Assembly (NCBI RefSeq): GCF_017876155.1 | Contig: NZ_JAGINP010000030.1 | Location: 1-64,000, forward strand | Length of the DNA: 64,000 nt | Direction: 5' to 3' | Origin: Azospirillum rugosum | GTDB taxonomy: Bacteria > Pseudomonadota > Alphaproteobacteria > Azospirillales > Azospirillaceae | Shown: positions 43,072-51,832 of the stretch, one piece after another | How positions within the stretch are numbered: the first letter of the stretch is position 1 | Layout of the letters: each line of letters begins with the position of its first letter | The notes under the pieces: model-generated | Told to the model about the DNA's origin: nothing | Database searches by the model: none | Seen by the model: the letters and a program-made list of their open reading frames with translations, nothing else | Made by a program: the position numbers and the translations under genes

Positions 43072-44502
43072 ATGGCAAACGAAAAGGAAGCGGTGGCGCT
43101 CGGCTCGATCCTGGCCAGCGGGGCGATGACCGTGGGCAAGTTCACGGTCGGCATGGCGACCGGCAGCCTGGGCCTGCTGTCGGAGGCTCTGCACAGCCTG
43201 CTCGACCTCGGCGCCACCGTGCTGACCTGGTTCGCCGTGCGGATCAGCGACCAGCCGGCCGACGCGGAGCATCCCTACGGCCACGGCAAGGTGGAGAGCG
43301 TCAGCGCGCTGGCCGAGACCGGCCTGCTGTTCCTGACCAGCGCCTGGATCATCTACGAGGCCGCACACCGCCTGATGGCCGACCGGGTGGAGGTGGAGGC
43401 GACCTGGTGGGCGGTGGCGGTGGTGCTGGTGTCCATCGCCATCGACTACTACCGCGCCCGCGAGTTGTCCCGCGTGGCGAAGGAAACCAACAGCCAGGCG
43501 CTGGAGGCTGACGCCCTGCACTTTTCCTCCGACATCCTCAGCTCCGCGGTCGTGCTGGTCGGGCTGGGGCTGGTGTGGCTCGGCTATCCCCGGGGGGACG
43601 CGCTGGCCGCCATCGGCGTGTCGATCTTCGTGTGCCTGGCGGGCTACCGGCTCGGCCGCCGCACCATCGACACGCTGATCGACGCCGCCCCCGCCGGTGC
43701 CGCGGAACGGGTGGAGGGCATCGTGCGCGCGGTGCCGGGAATCGCCGCCGTGCAGCGGGTGCGGGTGCGCCCGGCGGGCAGCCTGCTGTTCGTGGACCTG
43801 GACGTGGCCGTCGGCCGCGCCCTGCCGCTGAACCGGGTCGCGGAGATCAAGGCCGCCGTCGTGGAGGCCCTGCGCGCCGCCATGCCGGAGGCGGAGGTGA
43901 CCGTCGCCGCCCACCCGCTGGCGCTCGACGACGAGACGGTGCTGGAGCGCGTGATGGTCCGCGCGGCCGACCTCGGGGTCGGCGTCCACCACGTCACCGT
44001 GCAGCGGGTCAACGGCCGCCTGTCGGTCAGCTTCGACCTGGAGGTGAACGGCCGCCTGCCGATCCGCCAGGCCCACGCCCTGTCCTCCCGCCTGGAACGC
44101 GCGCTGAAGGAGGAACTGGGCGACGACATCGAGGTGGAATCCCACATCGAGCCCCAGCAGGACAATGGGCAGGAGGACGGCGTCGACGGCGTGGACATCG
44201 CGGCCGAACGGACCGCGGCGATGCAGGCCCGCATGGAGGCCTGGGCCGCGGAATCCGGACGACTTCTCGACGTCCACAACGTCCGCGTCCGCCAGACGCC
44301 GTCCGGGCTGGTGGTCAACTTCCACAGCCACGTCCCGCCCGACCTGACCGTGTCGGAGGTGCACGACGCGGTGGACGATCTGGAACGCCACATCCGCCAG
44401 CAATGGCCGGAGGTCTGCCGCATCGTCGGCCACCCCGAACCCGCCCACGACCCGGTGGGGGGAGGGACACCTGTCCCTTCTCCCCTCCGGGGAGAAGGTT
44501 AG
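43072..44502 (+). CDS. Cation diffusion facilitator (CDF) metal transporter
   Basis: A proton/metal antiporter of 476 residues, probably exporting a divalent metal. The membrane domain (about 10-205) has ALHSLLDLGATVLTW (HxxxD site, helix 2) and ADALHFSSDILSS (HxxxD site, helix 5). The long cytoplasmic part (205-476) contains more than one dimerisation-type domain, longer than in the usual 300-residue CDF. AAGGAAGAGG precedes this ATG; a frame open at 43003 is less likely. The last nine residues are encoded by an interspersed repeat. Confidence 0.92.
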   Translation: MANEKEAVALGSILASGAMTVGKFTVGMATGSLGLLSEALHSLLDLGATVLTWFAVRISDQPADAEHPYGHGKVESVSALAETGLLFLTSAWIIYEAAHRLMADRVEVEATWWAVAVVLVSIAIDYYRARELSRVAKETNSQALEADALHFSSDILSSAVVLVGLGLVWLGYPRGDALAAIGVSIFVCLAGYRLGRRTIDTLIDAAPAGAAERVEGIVRAVPGIAAVQRVRVRPAGSLLFVDLDVAVGRALPLNRVAEIKAAVVEALRAAMPEAEVTVAAHPLALDDETVLERVMVRAADLGVGVHHVTVQRVNGRLSVSFDLEVNGRLPIRQAHALSSRLERALKEELGDDIEVESHIEPQQDNGQEDGVDGVDIAAERTAAMQARMEAWAAESGRLLDVHNVRVRQTPSGLVVNFHSHVPPDLTVSEVHDAVDDLERHIRQQWPEVCRIVGHPEPAHDPVGGGTPVPSPLRGEG

Positions 44503-44602
44503 GATGAGGGGGCGCCCGAAGGGCGGACAGGCACTGCAATGAGCGTGCGTTGTCGGCCTACGGCCGCCCCCTTACCCAACCCTCTCCCCAGAGGGGCGGG
44601 GG
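44475..44602. repeat. CCCTCTCCC-type composite palindrome, copy 2
   Basis: The left hairpin CCCTTCTCCCC...GGGGAGAAGG and the GATGAGGGGGCG arm face the complementary CGCCCCCTTACCC arm and CCCTCTCCCC...GGGGCGGGGG. The core differs from the other copies. The first 28 bases lie inside the CDF coding sequence and supply its stop codon. Confidence 0.82.
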
Positions 44603-44694
44603 CTTGAACTCCGATCGGCCCTGCAATCCGGGCATGCCTCCGTGTGCGGATTGTCCACTAGGCTGATCGCCCCTTGCCGCCTGCCGCCGAGACG

Positions 44695-46008
44695 ATGCCG
44701 AACTCCCAGCCCGCCCAGCCGGCCGCCCCACCGGCGGAGACCGCCACATCCGCCATGCGCGCCGTCTCTCCCAGTGATTCCCGGGGCGACTTCCGATCCG
44801 CCTTCCGCCACCGCGCCTTCGTCCTATTCTGGTGCGCGCGCATTGCGGCTTGGCTCGCCATGCAGATGCAGGTTGTAGCGGTGGGCTGGCAAATCTACGC
44901 GATGACCGGGACGGCGATCAGTCTGGGGCTGGTCGGGCTGCTCCAGTTCCTGCCGACGCTGCTGCTGGTGCTGGTGTCCGGGCACATCGTGGACACCCAC
45001 GACCGGCGGAAGATCCTCGTCGCCGTGCTGGCGGTGGAGTGTGCCGCCATCGGCGCGCTGTTCGCGCTGACCGCCTCCGGCGCGCTGACCCCGGCGCTGA
45101 TCTTCGCCATCGTCATCGTGCTGGGGACCGCCAAGTCCTTCGAGGGGCCGGCGATGCAGGCGCTGCTGTCGGCCTTGGTCCCGCCGGAGGATCTGCCCAA
45201 CGCCATCGCCTGGAACTCCTCGGCCATGCAGTCGGCGATGGTCGCCGGCCCGGCGCTGGGCGGCCTTCTCTACGTCGCCGGGCCGGCGGTGGTCTACGCG
45301 ACCAGCACGGTCCTGCTGGCCGTCGCCACCCTGTTCGTGGTCCTGCTGAAGCCGCGGCCGGTGGAGCTGCCGCGCCGGGCGGTCAGCCTGTCGACCCTGC
45401 TGGCCGGCGTCTCCTTCATCCGCAACCAGCCGGCCATCCTCGGCGCCATGTCGCTGGACATGGTCGCCGTGCTGCTGGGCGGGGCCACGGCCCTGCTGCC
45501 GGTCTACGCGCACGACGTGTTGCTGGTCGGCCCCTGGGGCCTTGGCCTGCTGCGCAGCGCCCCGGCGGTGGGCGCCCTGCTGATGGCGCTGGCCCTCGCC
45601 CGCTTCGGCGTGCGGCGCAACGCCGGCGCCTGGATGCTGGGCGCCGTCGCCGGCTACGGCGTGGCGACCATCGTGTTCGGCCTGTCCACCTACCCCGGCC
45701 TGTCCTTCGTCGCGCTGGCGATCCTGGGGGCCATGGACCAGGTCAGCGTGTTCGTGCGGCAGACCCTAATCCAGCTGTCCACGCCCGACCAGATGCGCGG
45801 CCGCGTCGGCGCCGTGTCGTCGCTGTTCATCGGCGCCTCCAACCAGTTGGGCGAGTTCGAGTCCGGAGTCGCGGCCACCTGGCTGGGCGCCGTCCCGGCG
45901 GTGGTGGCCGGTGGCGTCGGGGCCTGCGCCATCGCCTTCGTCTGGGCCTGGCGCTTCCCCAGCCTGCGCCGCCTGGACCGCCTCGACCGGCTGACGCCGT
46001 TGGGGTGA
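44695..46008 (+). CDS. MFS exporter, EntS-like (DHA3 type)
   Basis: A 437-residue, 12-helix carrier. After about 35 polar residues it reads FRHRAFVLFWCARIAAWLAMQMQVVAVGWQIY, a typical first-helix segment of enterobactin-exporter-like proteins. The inter-helix motif GHIVDTHDRRKIL (motif A, about 94-106) follows, and QTLIQLSTPDQMRGRVGAV occurs in the second half. The substrate is unknown (siderophore or drug-like compounds in relatives). A TTG at 44674 is an alternative start. It converges with the ABC operon across a perfect palindrome. Confidence 0.88.
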   Translation: MPNSQPAQPAAPPAETATSAMRAVSPSDSRGDFRSAFRHRAFVLFWCARIAAWLAMQMQVVAVGWQIYAMTGTAISLGLVGLLQFLPTLLLVLVSGHIVDTHDRRKILVAVLAVECAAIGALFALTASGALTPALIFAIVIVLGTAKSFEGPAMQALLSALVPPEDLPNAIAWNSSAMQSAMVAGPALGGLLYVAGPAVVYATSTVLLAVATLFVVLLKPRPVELPRRAVSLSTLLAGVSFIRNQPAILGAMSLDMVAVLLGGATALLPVYAHDVLLVGPWGLGLLRSAPAVGALLMALALARFGVRRNAGAWMLGAVAGYGVATIVFGLSTYPGLSFVALAILGAMDQVSVFVRQTLIQLSTPDQMRGRVGAVSSLFIGASNQLGEFESGVAATWLGAVPAVVAGGVGACAIAFVWAWRFPSLRRLDRLDRLTPLG

Positions 46009-46022
46009 TGCGCGTTTTCATC

Positions 46023-46050
46023 CGTCATTCCCGCGAAGGCGGGAATGACG
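46023..46050. repeat. CATTCCCGC palindrome between convergent genes
   Basis: Perfect 12-bp arms, CGTCATTCCCGC and GCGGGAATGACG, around a GAAG loop. This short palindrome type recurs in many proteobacterial genomes. Here it lies between the stops of the MFS exporter and the ABC ATPase and may end both transcripts. Confidence 0.85.
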
Positions 46051-46082
46051 ATGGAAGGGTGTCGCCCAGGACACCTTCCGCT

Positions 46083-46817
46083 TTACGCCACCAGCTGCGC
46101 GCCCAGGAACTGCTGAAGCTCCGGCGTGCGGGGGCTGCCGAACACCTCCTCCGGCGGGCCGATCTCGTGGACGCGGCCCTGGTGCATGAAGACGACGCGG
46201 TCGCAGACCTCGCGGGCGAAGCGCATCTCGTGCGTCACCATCATCAGCGTCATGCCGTCGGCGGCCAGTTCCTTCACCACGGCCAGCACCTCGTTCACCA
46301 GTTCCGGGTCGAGCGCCGAGGTGATCTCGTCGCAGAGCAAAGCCATCGGCTGCATGGCCAGCGCCCGCGCGATGGCGACGCGCTGCTGCTGCCCGCCGGA
46401 GAGCTGGTCGGGAAAGGCGTCGAACTTGTGGCTGAGGCCGACGCGGTCGAGCATGCGGCGGGCCATGGCCTCCGCCTCCGCCGCGGGCGTCTTCTTGACG
46501 ACCATCTGCGACAGCATGACGTTGCGCCCGGCCGACAGATGCGGGAACAGGTTGAACTGCTGGAAGATCATGCCGACCTTGAGGCGCAGCGCCTTCAGGT
46601 GCAGCTCGTCCGGGATCAGCTGCGCGCCGGCCACCATGATGGAGCCGTCGTCGATCATCTCCAGCCCGTTGACGCAGCGCAGGAGCGTGCTCTTGCCCGA
46701 GCCGCTCTTGCCGATGATGGCGATCACCTCGCCGCGTTCGACGTCCAGGTTGATGCCCTTCAAGACTTCGACGTCGCCGAAGCGCTTCTTCACCTCAGTG
46801 ATGGCGATGAGCGACAT
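46083..46817 (-). CDS. Polar amino-acid ABC transporter ATP-binding protein
   Basis: Powers the importer encoded by the upstream genes. The 244 residues contain Walker A GKSGSGKST (about 36-44), a Q-loop FQQFNLFP, the signature LSGGQQQRVAIARAL (about 137-151), Walker B with LLCDEITSALDPE and the switch His in VTHEMRFA. It is closest to the GlnQ/HisP/ArtP type. The start overlaps the preceding permease by 23 bases. It is the last gene of the operon. Confidence 0.95.
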   Translation of the reverse strand: MSLIAITEVKKRFGDVEVLKGINLDVERGEVIAIIGKSGSGKSTLLRCVNGLEMIDDGSIMVAGAQLIPDELHLKALRLKVGMIFQQFNLFPHLSAGRNVMLSQMVVKKTPAAEAEAMARRMLDRVGLSHKFDAFPDQLSGGQQQRVAIARALAMQPMALLCDEITSALDPELVNEVLAVVKELAADGMTLMMVTHEMRFAREVCDRVVFMHQGRVHEIGPPEEVFGSPRTPELQQFLGAQLVA

Positions 46818-47454
46818 TGAACTTCCTTTCCAGAATCTGGCTGCTCTTCGACAGGGGCCAGCACAGCGCGAAGTAGATCAGGGCGACGAGCCCGTAGACG
46901 GTGAAGGGCTGGAAGGTCGCGTTGGTGACCACCGTGCCGGCCTTCGACAGTTCCACGAAGCCGATGATGGAGGTCAGCGCCGTCCCCTTCACCACCTGGA
47001 CCGAGAAGCCCACGGTGGGCGGGATGGCGACCCGGACGGCCTGCGGCAGGATGACGTAGCGCATCTGCTGCACATAGCCCATGCCGAGGCTGGCCGAGGC
47101 CTCCCACTGGCCGCGGGTGACCGATTCCACACAGCCGCGCCAGATCTCCACCAGGAAGGCGGCGGTCCACAGGATCAGCGCCAGCCCGGCGGCGAGCCAA
47201 GCCGGCACGTCGATGCCGAACAGGCCGAGCCCGAAGAAGGCCAGGAACAGCTGCATCAGCAGCGGCGTGCCCTGGAACAGCTCCACATAACCCTGCACGA
47301 ACAGCCGGCCGGCCCGCCGCTTGCCGATGCGCAGGAACAGCAACGCAAGGCCCAGCAGCCCGCCGCCAAGGAAGGACACCAGCGACAGCAGCACGGTCCA
47401 GCGCGCGGCCAGCAGCAGGTTGCGCAGGATGTCCCAGACGGTGAAGGTCATCAT
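46795..47454 (-). CDS. Amino-acid ABC transporter permease, second subunit
   Basis: A 219-residue HisM/GlnP-type inner-membrane permease with about five helices. The ATPase-docking (EAA) loop is EASASLGMGYVQQMRYVILPQAVRVAIPP (split across about 130-160), and FQGTPLLMQLFLAFFGLG marks the family. Its first four bases overlap the end of the first permease (ATGA). The longer frame to 48099 is a shadow of that gene. Confidence 0.93.
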   Translation of the reverse strand: MMTFTVWDILRNLLLAARWTVLLSLVSFLGGGLLGLALLFLRIGKRRAGRLFVQGYVELFQGTPLLMQLFLAFFGLGLFGIDVPAWLAAGLALILWTAAFLVEIWRGCVESVTRGQWEASASLGMGYVQQMRYVILPQAVRVAIPPTVGFSVQVVKGTALTSIIGFVELSKAGTVVTNATFQPFTVYGLVALIYFALCWPLSKSSQILERKFNVAHRHH

Positions 47455-48122
47455 CGCGCCGCCCTCCGCGGGAACAGCAGGCTGCCGACGCCGCGCAGCG
47501 CCTGGCGGAGCGCCAGCGCCAGCAGCAGGTACAGCGCGGTGGACAGGAAGTAGGTCTCGAACGCCCGGAAGGTGCGCGACTGGATGAAGTTGGCGGCGAA
47601 GGTCACGTCCTCCGCGGCGATCTGCGACACCACGGCGGAGCCCAGCATGACGATGACGATCTGCGACGACAGGGCCGGCCAGATCCGTTGCAGCGCCGGG
47701 ATCAGCACCACGTGCCGGAAGGTCTCGAACCGCGTCATGGCGAGGCTGGCGCCCGCCTCGAACTGGCCGCGCGGGGTCGCCTCGATGCCGGCGCGGATGA
47801 TCTCGCTGCTGTAGGCGCCGAGGTTGACGACCATCGCGAGGTTGGCGGCCTGAAGCTCCGACATCTGCAAGCCCAGCGACGGCAGGCCGAAGAAGATGAA
47901 GAACAGCTGGATCAGGAACGGCGTGTTGCGGATCAGCTCCACATAGGCGGCGACCACGGGGCGCAGCCAGCGCGGCCCCAGCGCCCGCACCCCGGCGCAG
48001 GCGACGCCCAGCGCCACCCCGCAAAGCGCCCCGACGAGGATCAGTTCCACCGTCGTCAGCAGCCCCTTCAGGATGACGGGCCAGTAGAGGGGAAGCCACG
48101 AAAAGTCAAAGCGGTAGGTCAT
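47451..48122 (-). CDS. Amino-acid ABC transporter permease, first subunit
   Basis: A 223-residue HisQ/GlnP-type permease. It contains ELIRNTPFLIQLFFIFFGLP and the EAA loop FEAGASLAMTRFETFRHVVLIPAL (about 120-145). It forms a heterodimer with the next permease. A composite repeat of about 117 bp separates it from the binding-protein gene upstream. Confidence 0.93.
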   Translation of the reverse strand: MTYRFDFSWLPLYWPVILKGLLTTVELILVGALCGVALGVACAGVRALGPRWLRPVVAAYVELIRNTPFLIQLFFIFFGLPSLGLQMSELQAANLAMVVNLGAYSSEIIRAGIEATPRGQFEAGASLAMTRFETFRHVVLIPALQRIWPALSSQIVIVMLGSAVVSQIAAEDVTFAANFIQSRTFRAFETYFLSTALYLLLALALRQALRGVGSLLFPRRAAR

Positions 48123-48183
48123 TCAGCCCTCCGGTCGGCCGCGCGTCCGCCACATCCGAGAAATGGCGAACTCCGGCGTAAAG

Positions 48184-48300
48184 CCCTTCTCCCCTCGTGG
48201 GAGAAGGGTTGGGATGAGGGGGCGGCCGCAGGCCGGAAAGGTCTCTCCAAACCAGCGCCCTACCCCTCACCCCAACCCCTCTCCCACAAGGGGAGAGGGG
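48184..48300. repeat. CCCTCTCCC-type composite palindrome, copy 3, inside the ABC operon
   Basis: CCCTTCTCCC...GGGAGAAGGG plus TTGGGATGAGGG faces CCCTCACCCCAACCC plus CTCTCCC...GGGAGAGGGG around a core of about 45 bp. It sits between the stop of the binding-protein gene and the start of the first permease. There it can stabilise the upstream mRNA or reduce read-through. Confidence 0.87.
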
Positions 48301-48313
48301 CCACACGCGAGCC

Positions 48314-49105
48314 TCAGAGATCCTTCGGCAGGTCGGCGGACAGCCACTTCTGCGCAATGGCGTTCAGGGAGCCGTCGGCCTTGGCCGCCGCGATGATGGC
48401 GTTCACCTTCGCCAGCAGGGCCGGCTGTTCCTTGTTCAGGCCGATGAAGCAGGGGGAGTTCTTGATCAGGAACTTCAGCTCCGGCCGCTTCGGCGGGTTG
48501 CGCTCCAGGATCGCCGCGGCGACCACGTTGCCGGTGGCGACCACCTGGACCTGACCCGACAGGAAGGCGGAGATGGTGCCGTTGTTGTCCTCGTATCGCT
48601 TGATGACCGCGTCGGTCGGGGCGATCTTGGTCAGCTCCAGATCCTCGATGGCGCCGCGGGTCACGCCGACCGTCTTGCCGACGAGGTCTTCCGGCTTGGC
48701 CACCGCCACGCCCGACGGGGCGAAGACGCCGTTGAAGAAGGGCGCATAGGCGTCGGAGAAGTCGATGACCTTCTCGCGCTCCGCGTTCTTGCCGAGGCTG
48801 GAGATCACCAGGTCGACCTTGTTGGTCTGCAGGTAGGGGATGCGGTTGGCGCTGGTCACCGGGACCAGTTCCACCTTCACGCCCATCTTCGAGGCGATCA
48901 GCTTCGCTACGTCGATGTCGTAGCCCATCGGCGTCATGTCCGTGCCGACCGAGCCGAAGGGCGGGAAATCCTGCGGGACGGCGATGCGGATGGTGCCGCG
49001 CGCGGTGACGTCCTGAAGCGCGTCGGCGCGCGCCTCCGGGGCCTTGGCGAGCGTCAGACCGGCGACGGCCGCGGCGGCCAGGGCAAGCAGGGTCCTGCGG
49101 TTCAT
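48314..49105 (-). CDS. Amino-acid ABC transporter substrate-binding protein
   Basis: Periplasmic receptor of the importer. It has 263 residues, with a signal peptide (about 1-28, ending ARA) and a type II periplasmic fold. It has GTIRIAVPQDFPPFG, MGYDIDVAKLIASKMGVKVEL and a C-terminal KVNAIIAAAKADGSLNAI helix. Strand residues NRIPYLQTNKVDLVISSL fit a polar amino-acid ligand, not identifiable here. The ATG overlaps the gntR stop by four bases, and AGGAGGAG precedes it. Confidence 0.92.
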   Translation of the reverse strand: MNRRTLLALAAAAVAGLTLAKAPEARADALQDVTARGTIRIAVPQDFPPFGSVGTDMTPMGYDIDVAKLIASKMGVKVELVPVTSANRIPYLQTNKVDLVISSLGKNAEREKVIDFSDAYAPFFNGVFAPSGVAVAKPEDLVGKTVGVTRGAIEDLELTKIAPTDAVIKRYEDNNGTISAFLSGQVQVVATGNVVAAAILERNPPKRPELKFLIKNSPCFIGLNKEQPALLAKVNAIIAAAKADGSLNAIAQKWLSADLPKDL

Positions 49106-49836
49106 GTCTCTTCTCCTCCTGCGTTTGGAAAGGCAGTGTTGGAATTGGCGGCAAAGGGAAAGGCGGGTGCGCCGGGCGACAGGATTTCGCGCAAGCCCGC
49201 CAGGGGATCGGGTGTGGCGGCGAGGTCGAGCCCGTCCTCGACCCGCCGGATGTGCTCGTCCATCAGCGCCGCGGCCCCGGCGAAGTCGCCGTCGGCCAGC
49301 AGCGCCACGATGCGGTCGTGGTCGTCGCTCGACTCCGCGGCGTGCTGCTCCGACTGGTAAAGCATGGACACCAGCGTGGTGCGCGCGGTCAGGTCGCGCA
49401 GGATGTCGGTCAGGAAGGGGTTGCCGAAGGTGTGGGCGAGGTGGATGTGGAAGTCGCCCAGCAGGCAGGTGCGGGAGCCGACCTGCCCGGCGTCCAACGC
49501 GCGGCGTTCCTCCTCCACATGGGCGCGCAGATGCGCGACCGCGTCCGCCGGCACATGGTGGAGCGCGCGCAGCATGCCGGCCTCGATCAGCCGCCGCGCC
49601 TGGAAGGCGGCGCGCGCGTCGGTCGCCGAGGGCTCCACGATGAACCAGCCGCGCCGCGCGCTGACATGGACGATGCCGCGCGCCTCCAGCCGCATCATGG
49701 CCTCGCGCACGCGTGTCCGCGACACGCCGTAGATCTCGGCCAGCTTCGACTCGCCCAGCCGGGTGCCGGGCCTGAGCCGGCCGGCCAGGATGGCGGTGAC
49801 GACGGAGTCTTCGATGCTGTCGGACGCAAGGGTCAT
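49102..49836 (-). CDS. GntR-family regulator with FCD domain
   Basis: A 244-residue transcription factor. The winged-helix N-terminus (about 5-70) has LAGRLRPGTRLGESKLAEIYGVSRTRVREAMMRLEARGIV, unmistakable for GntR. The all-helical FCD domain follows, with metal-ligand-type Asp/His in DFHIHLAHTFGN and the His of DDHDRIVALL. It heads the transporter operon and probably controls it with the transported compound as effector. The frame opens at 49935, but a perfect operator at 49853-49866 lies inside that extension, which favours the ATG at 49836. Confidence 0.92.
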   Translation of the reverse strand: MTLASDSIEDSVVTAILAGRLRPGTRLGESKLAEIYGVSRTRVREAMMRLEARGIVHVSARRGWFIVEPSATDARAAFQARRLIEAGMLRALHHVPADAVAHLRAHVEEERRALDAGQVGSRTCLLGDFHIHLAHTFGNPFLTDILRDLTARTTLVSMLYQSEQHAAESSDDHDRIVALLADGDFAGAAALMDEHIRRVEDGLDLAATPDPLAGLREILSPGAPAFPFAANSNTAFPNAGGEET

Positions 49837-49852
49837 CAAACTGCCGAACCAA

Positions 49853-49866
49853 TCTTGTATACAAGA
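49853..49866. promoter_or_regulatory. Predicted GntR operator
   Basis: TCTTGTATACAAGA is a perfect 14-bp palindrome 17 bp before the gntR start codon. It has the TTGTATACAA core typical of FadR/VanR-subfamily sites, which points to autoregulation of the gntR-ABC operon. Confidence 0.72.
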
Positions 49867-50184
49867 CTGATCAGCAAGAGCCGTGCCAGCCGCGAAGCCG
49901 CGGTTTTGCTCGACCAGGGCAATACCTTTGGTCAAAACACAGGCACACGAATGACCTGCTCAAGAACAATGCATCGATATTGGGCAAGCGGGAGCGGCGC
50001 AGGATTCGCGCGCCGGCGGCGGCGCGGTTGCACCGGTGGCCAGCTTGGGCATGGAATTGGAAGGGAAAGAATTCGTCCCCGCGCTAGACCTGCGGTCCGC
50101 GCCGACGAAAGCATTGCCGCGCGAAAGAGTCAGGTTCCGCCTGTCGGCGGAAACAGCGGCAAGATTTGGGGGAGAAAGGAAAAG
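49867..50184. other. Intergenic, no gene seen
   Basis: About 320 bp between the gntR operator and tRNA-Phe. Short frames on either strand have no recognisable product. GGTTCCGCC TGTC GGCGGAAAC near 50132-50152 forms a hairpin of unknown role. It should contain the promoter for gntR. Confidence 0.4.
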
Positions 50185-50260
50185 TGGTGCCCAGGGGCGG
50201 AATCGAACCACCGACACGGGGATTTTCAGTCCCCTGCTCTACCAACTGAGCTACCTGGGC
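50185..50260 (-). tRNA. tRNA-Phe (GAA)
   Basis: Full cloverleaf on the minus strand. The acceptor stem is GCCCAGG/CCTGGGC, the D arm has AGCTCAGTTGGTAGAGC, the anticodon arm is GGGGA-CTGAAAA-TCCCC with GAA, the T arm contains GGTTCGATTCC, and CCA is encoded. It is 76 nt long and sits just downstream of yacG, as in many alphaproteobacteria. Confidence 0.97.
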
Positions 50261-50370
50261 ACCGGGGCTGCGGCGTCTTCGGCCTTGTCGGCCACCGCAG
50301 CGCGTCGAGGCGCGCTTTGTAGGAAAAATCGGAGGGCCTGTCTAGCCCAAAAATGCAAAAAATACGGCGC

Positions 50371-50571
50371 TCACCGAACGCCGTCCTCATCGTCGTCGGC
50401 GCCCGGATCGACATCCGGCCGGTCGCCGCTTTCGATGCGGTAGACACCGCCCAGCCAACGCGACAGGTCCACGTCGGCGCAGCGCTTGGAGCAGAAGGGA
50501 TGCGCCTCCGGCGTCGCCGGACGGCCGCAGATCGGACAGGGCTTGTCCGCGGACTTCCTGTTGTCGTTCAT
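50371..50571 (-). CDS. yacG: DNA gyrase inhibitor YacG
   Basis: A 66-residue zinc protein that binds GyrB. The four cysteine ligands are in CPICGR (about 12-17) and FCSKRCADVDLSRWL (about 27-41), with the family WLGGVYRI following. The acidic tail is typical. The ATG overlaps the RNase gene stop by four bases. Confidence 0.93.
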   Translation of the reverse strand: MNDNRKSADKPCPICGRPATPEAHPFCSKRCADVDLSRWLGGVYRIESGDRPDVDPGADDDEDGVR

Positions 50572-51812
50572 CGCTTATCCTCCGTCGAGGGTACAGACGG
50601 CCGCGCCAGCAGGTCGGCCAACGCCGTGCCGCGCCGCGCCCGCGTCATCTCCACCAGCCCGAGCTTCGACAGCCCATAGACCTGGGTCTGCGCCGGATCG
50701 TCCTCCACCGCGCGGGACAGGGCGTTCAACAGGCGCTCCGCGTCGCCGCGGTTGCGCATGTTCACGAAGTCGACGACGACGATCCCGCCGACGTTGCGCA
50801 GGCGCAGTTGCCGGGCGATCTCGTCCGCCGCCTCCAGATTGACGTCCAGCGGGTTGCCGCGCTCCCCGGCGTTCACGTCCACGACGGTCATCGCCTCGGT
50901 CCGTTCGATCACCAACGACCCGCCGCCGTCCAGCGGCACGCGGATGCCCAACAGCCCGGCGATCTCAGCGTCAAGATCCCGCAGGTCGAACAGGCGCTTC
51001 GCCCCGCCCGCCGCCGCAATCGTTGCCGCGGCCAGCGGACGCGGGTCGTGCGGCGCGATGCGGTCCTCCAGATCCGGGGCGCGGTCGGCGCACCAGACCG
51101 CGAGGTCGCGGGCCAGGGCCGCGTCGTCCACGATGACCCTCTCGACCCCGGCCGCACCATGCTCGATCAGGGCGCGGCGCGGCGCGTCGGGGCCGGGCAG
51201 CAGCAGGGCGGGGGCGGGCCCCCGCTCCGCAGCCGCGCTGAGCGTCCGCCACGCGAGGTGCAGCGCGTCCGACTCGGCCGCCAGCAACCCGTCGTCTGCG
51301 GCGGCGGCACCGGCCCGCACGATCCAGCCGGAACCGGACGCGAGGCCCTGGATGCGACGGGCCAACTCCGCGCGCTCCGGGCCGCTGCCCAGGCGCTTGG
51401 ACACCGCCACGTCGCGTCCCAGCGGCGCGTGCACCAGGAAGCGGCCGGGCAGCGTGACGTCCATGGTCAGCGACGGCCCCTTGGCGCCGACCGCGTCGGC
51501 CTTCACCTGGACGAGCACCGACTGGCCGGTGCGCAGCAGGGTGCCGATGCGGTCGTCCCGGCCGCGCGGCCGGCCTTTCGGCCCGCGGACGTCGCCGCCG
51601 GACAGCAGGCCCGAGACTCCGTTGCCGAGGTCGACGAAGGCCCCGTCCAGCCCGGTCGCGATGCGCTCCACCTTGCCGAGGAACACATGGCCGAGCAGCG
51701 ACGGGCGCTCCGCATGGTCGATGTAGAGGTCGGTGAGGCGGCCATCGGTCAGCACGGCCGCCCGCGTCAACGGGCCGTCCCGGTCCACCAGGATTTCCAG
51801 GGAGCGGCCCAT
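50568..51812 (-). CDS. Ribonuclease E/G family protein (RNase G-like)
   Basis: Endoribonuclease for RNA processing and decay. The 414 residues include a short N-terminal S1-like part (GHVFLGKVERIATGLDGAFVDLG, about 40-62) and the catalytic domain with MTVVDVNAGERGNPLDVN and GGIVVVDFVNMRNR, whose Asp residues bind magnesium. It is shorter than E. coli RNase G, and the zinc-link CPxC motif is not seen. The start at 51812 is 20 bp after the maf stop; a frame open to 51980 overlaps maf. Confidence 0.88.
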   Translation of the reverse strand: MGRSLEILVDRDGPLTRAAVLTDGRLTDLYIDHAERPSLLGHVFLGKVERIATGLDGAFVDLGNGVSGLLSGGDVRGPKGRPRGRDDRIGTLLRTGQSVLVQVKADAVGAKGPSLTMDVTLPGRFLVHAPLGRDVAVSKRLGSGPERAELARRIQGLASGSGWIVRAGAAAADDGLLAAESDALHLAWRTLSAAAERGPAPALLLPGPDAPRRALIEHGAAGVERVIVDDAALARDLAVWCADRAPDLEDRIAPHDPRPLAAATIAAAGGAKRLFDLRDLDAEIAGLLGIRVPLDGGGSLVIERTEAMTVVDVNAGERGNPLDVNLEAADEIARQLRLRNVGGIVVVDFVNMRNRGDAERLLNALSRAVEDDPAQTQVYGLSKLGLVEMTRARRGTALADLLARPSVPSTEDKR

Positions 51813-51832
51813 CCGAGAATCCGCCTTGCCGG

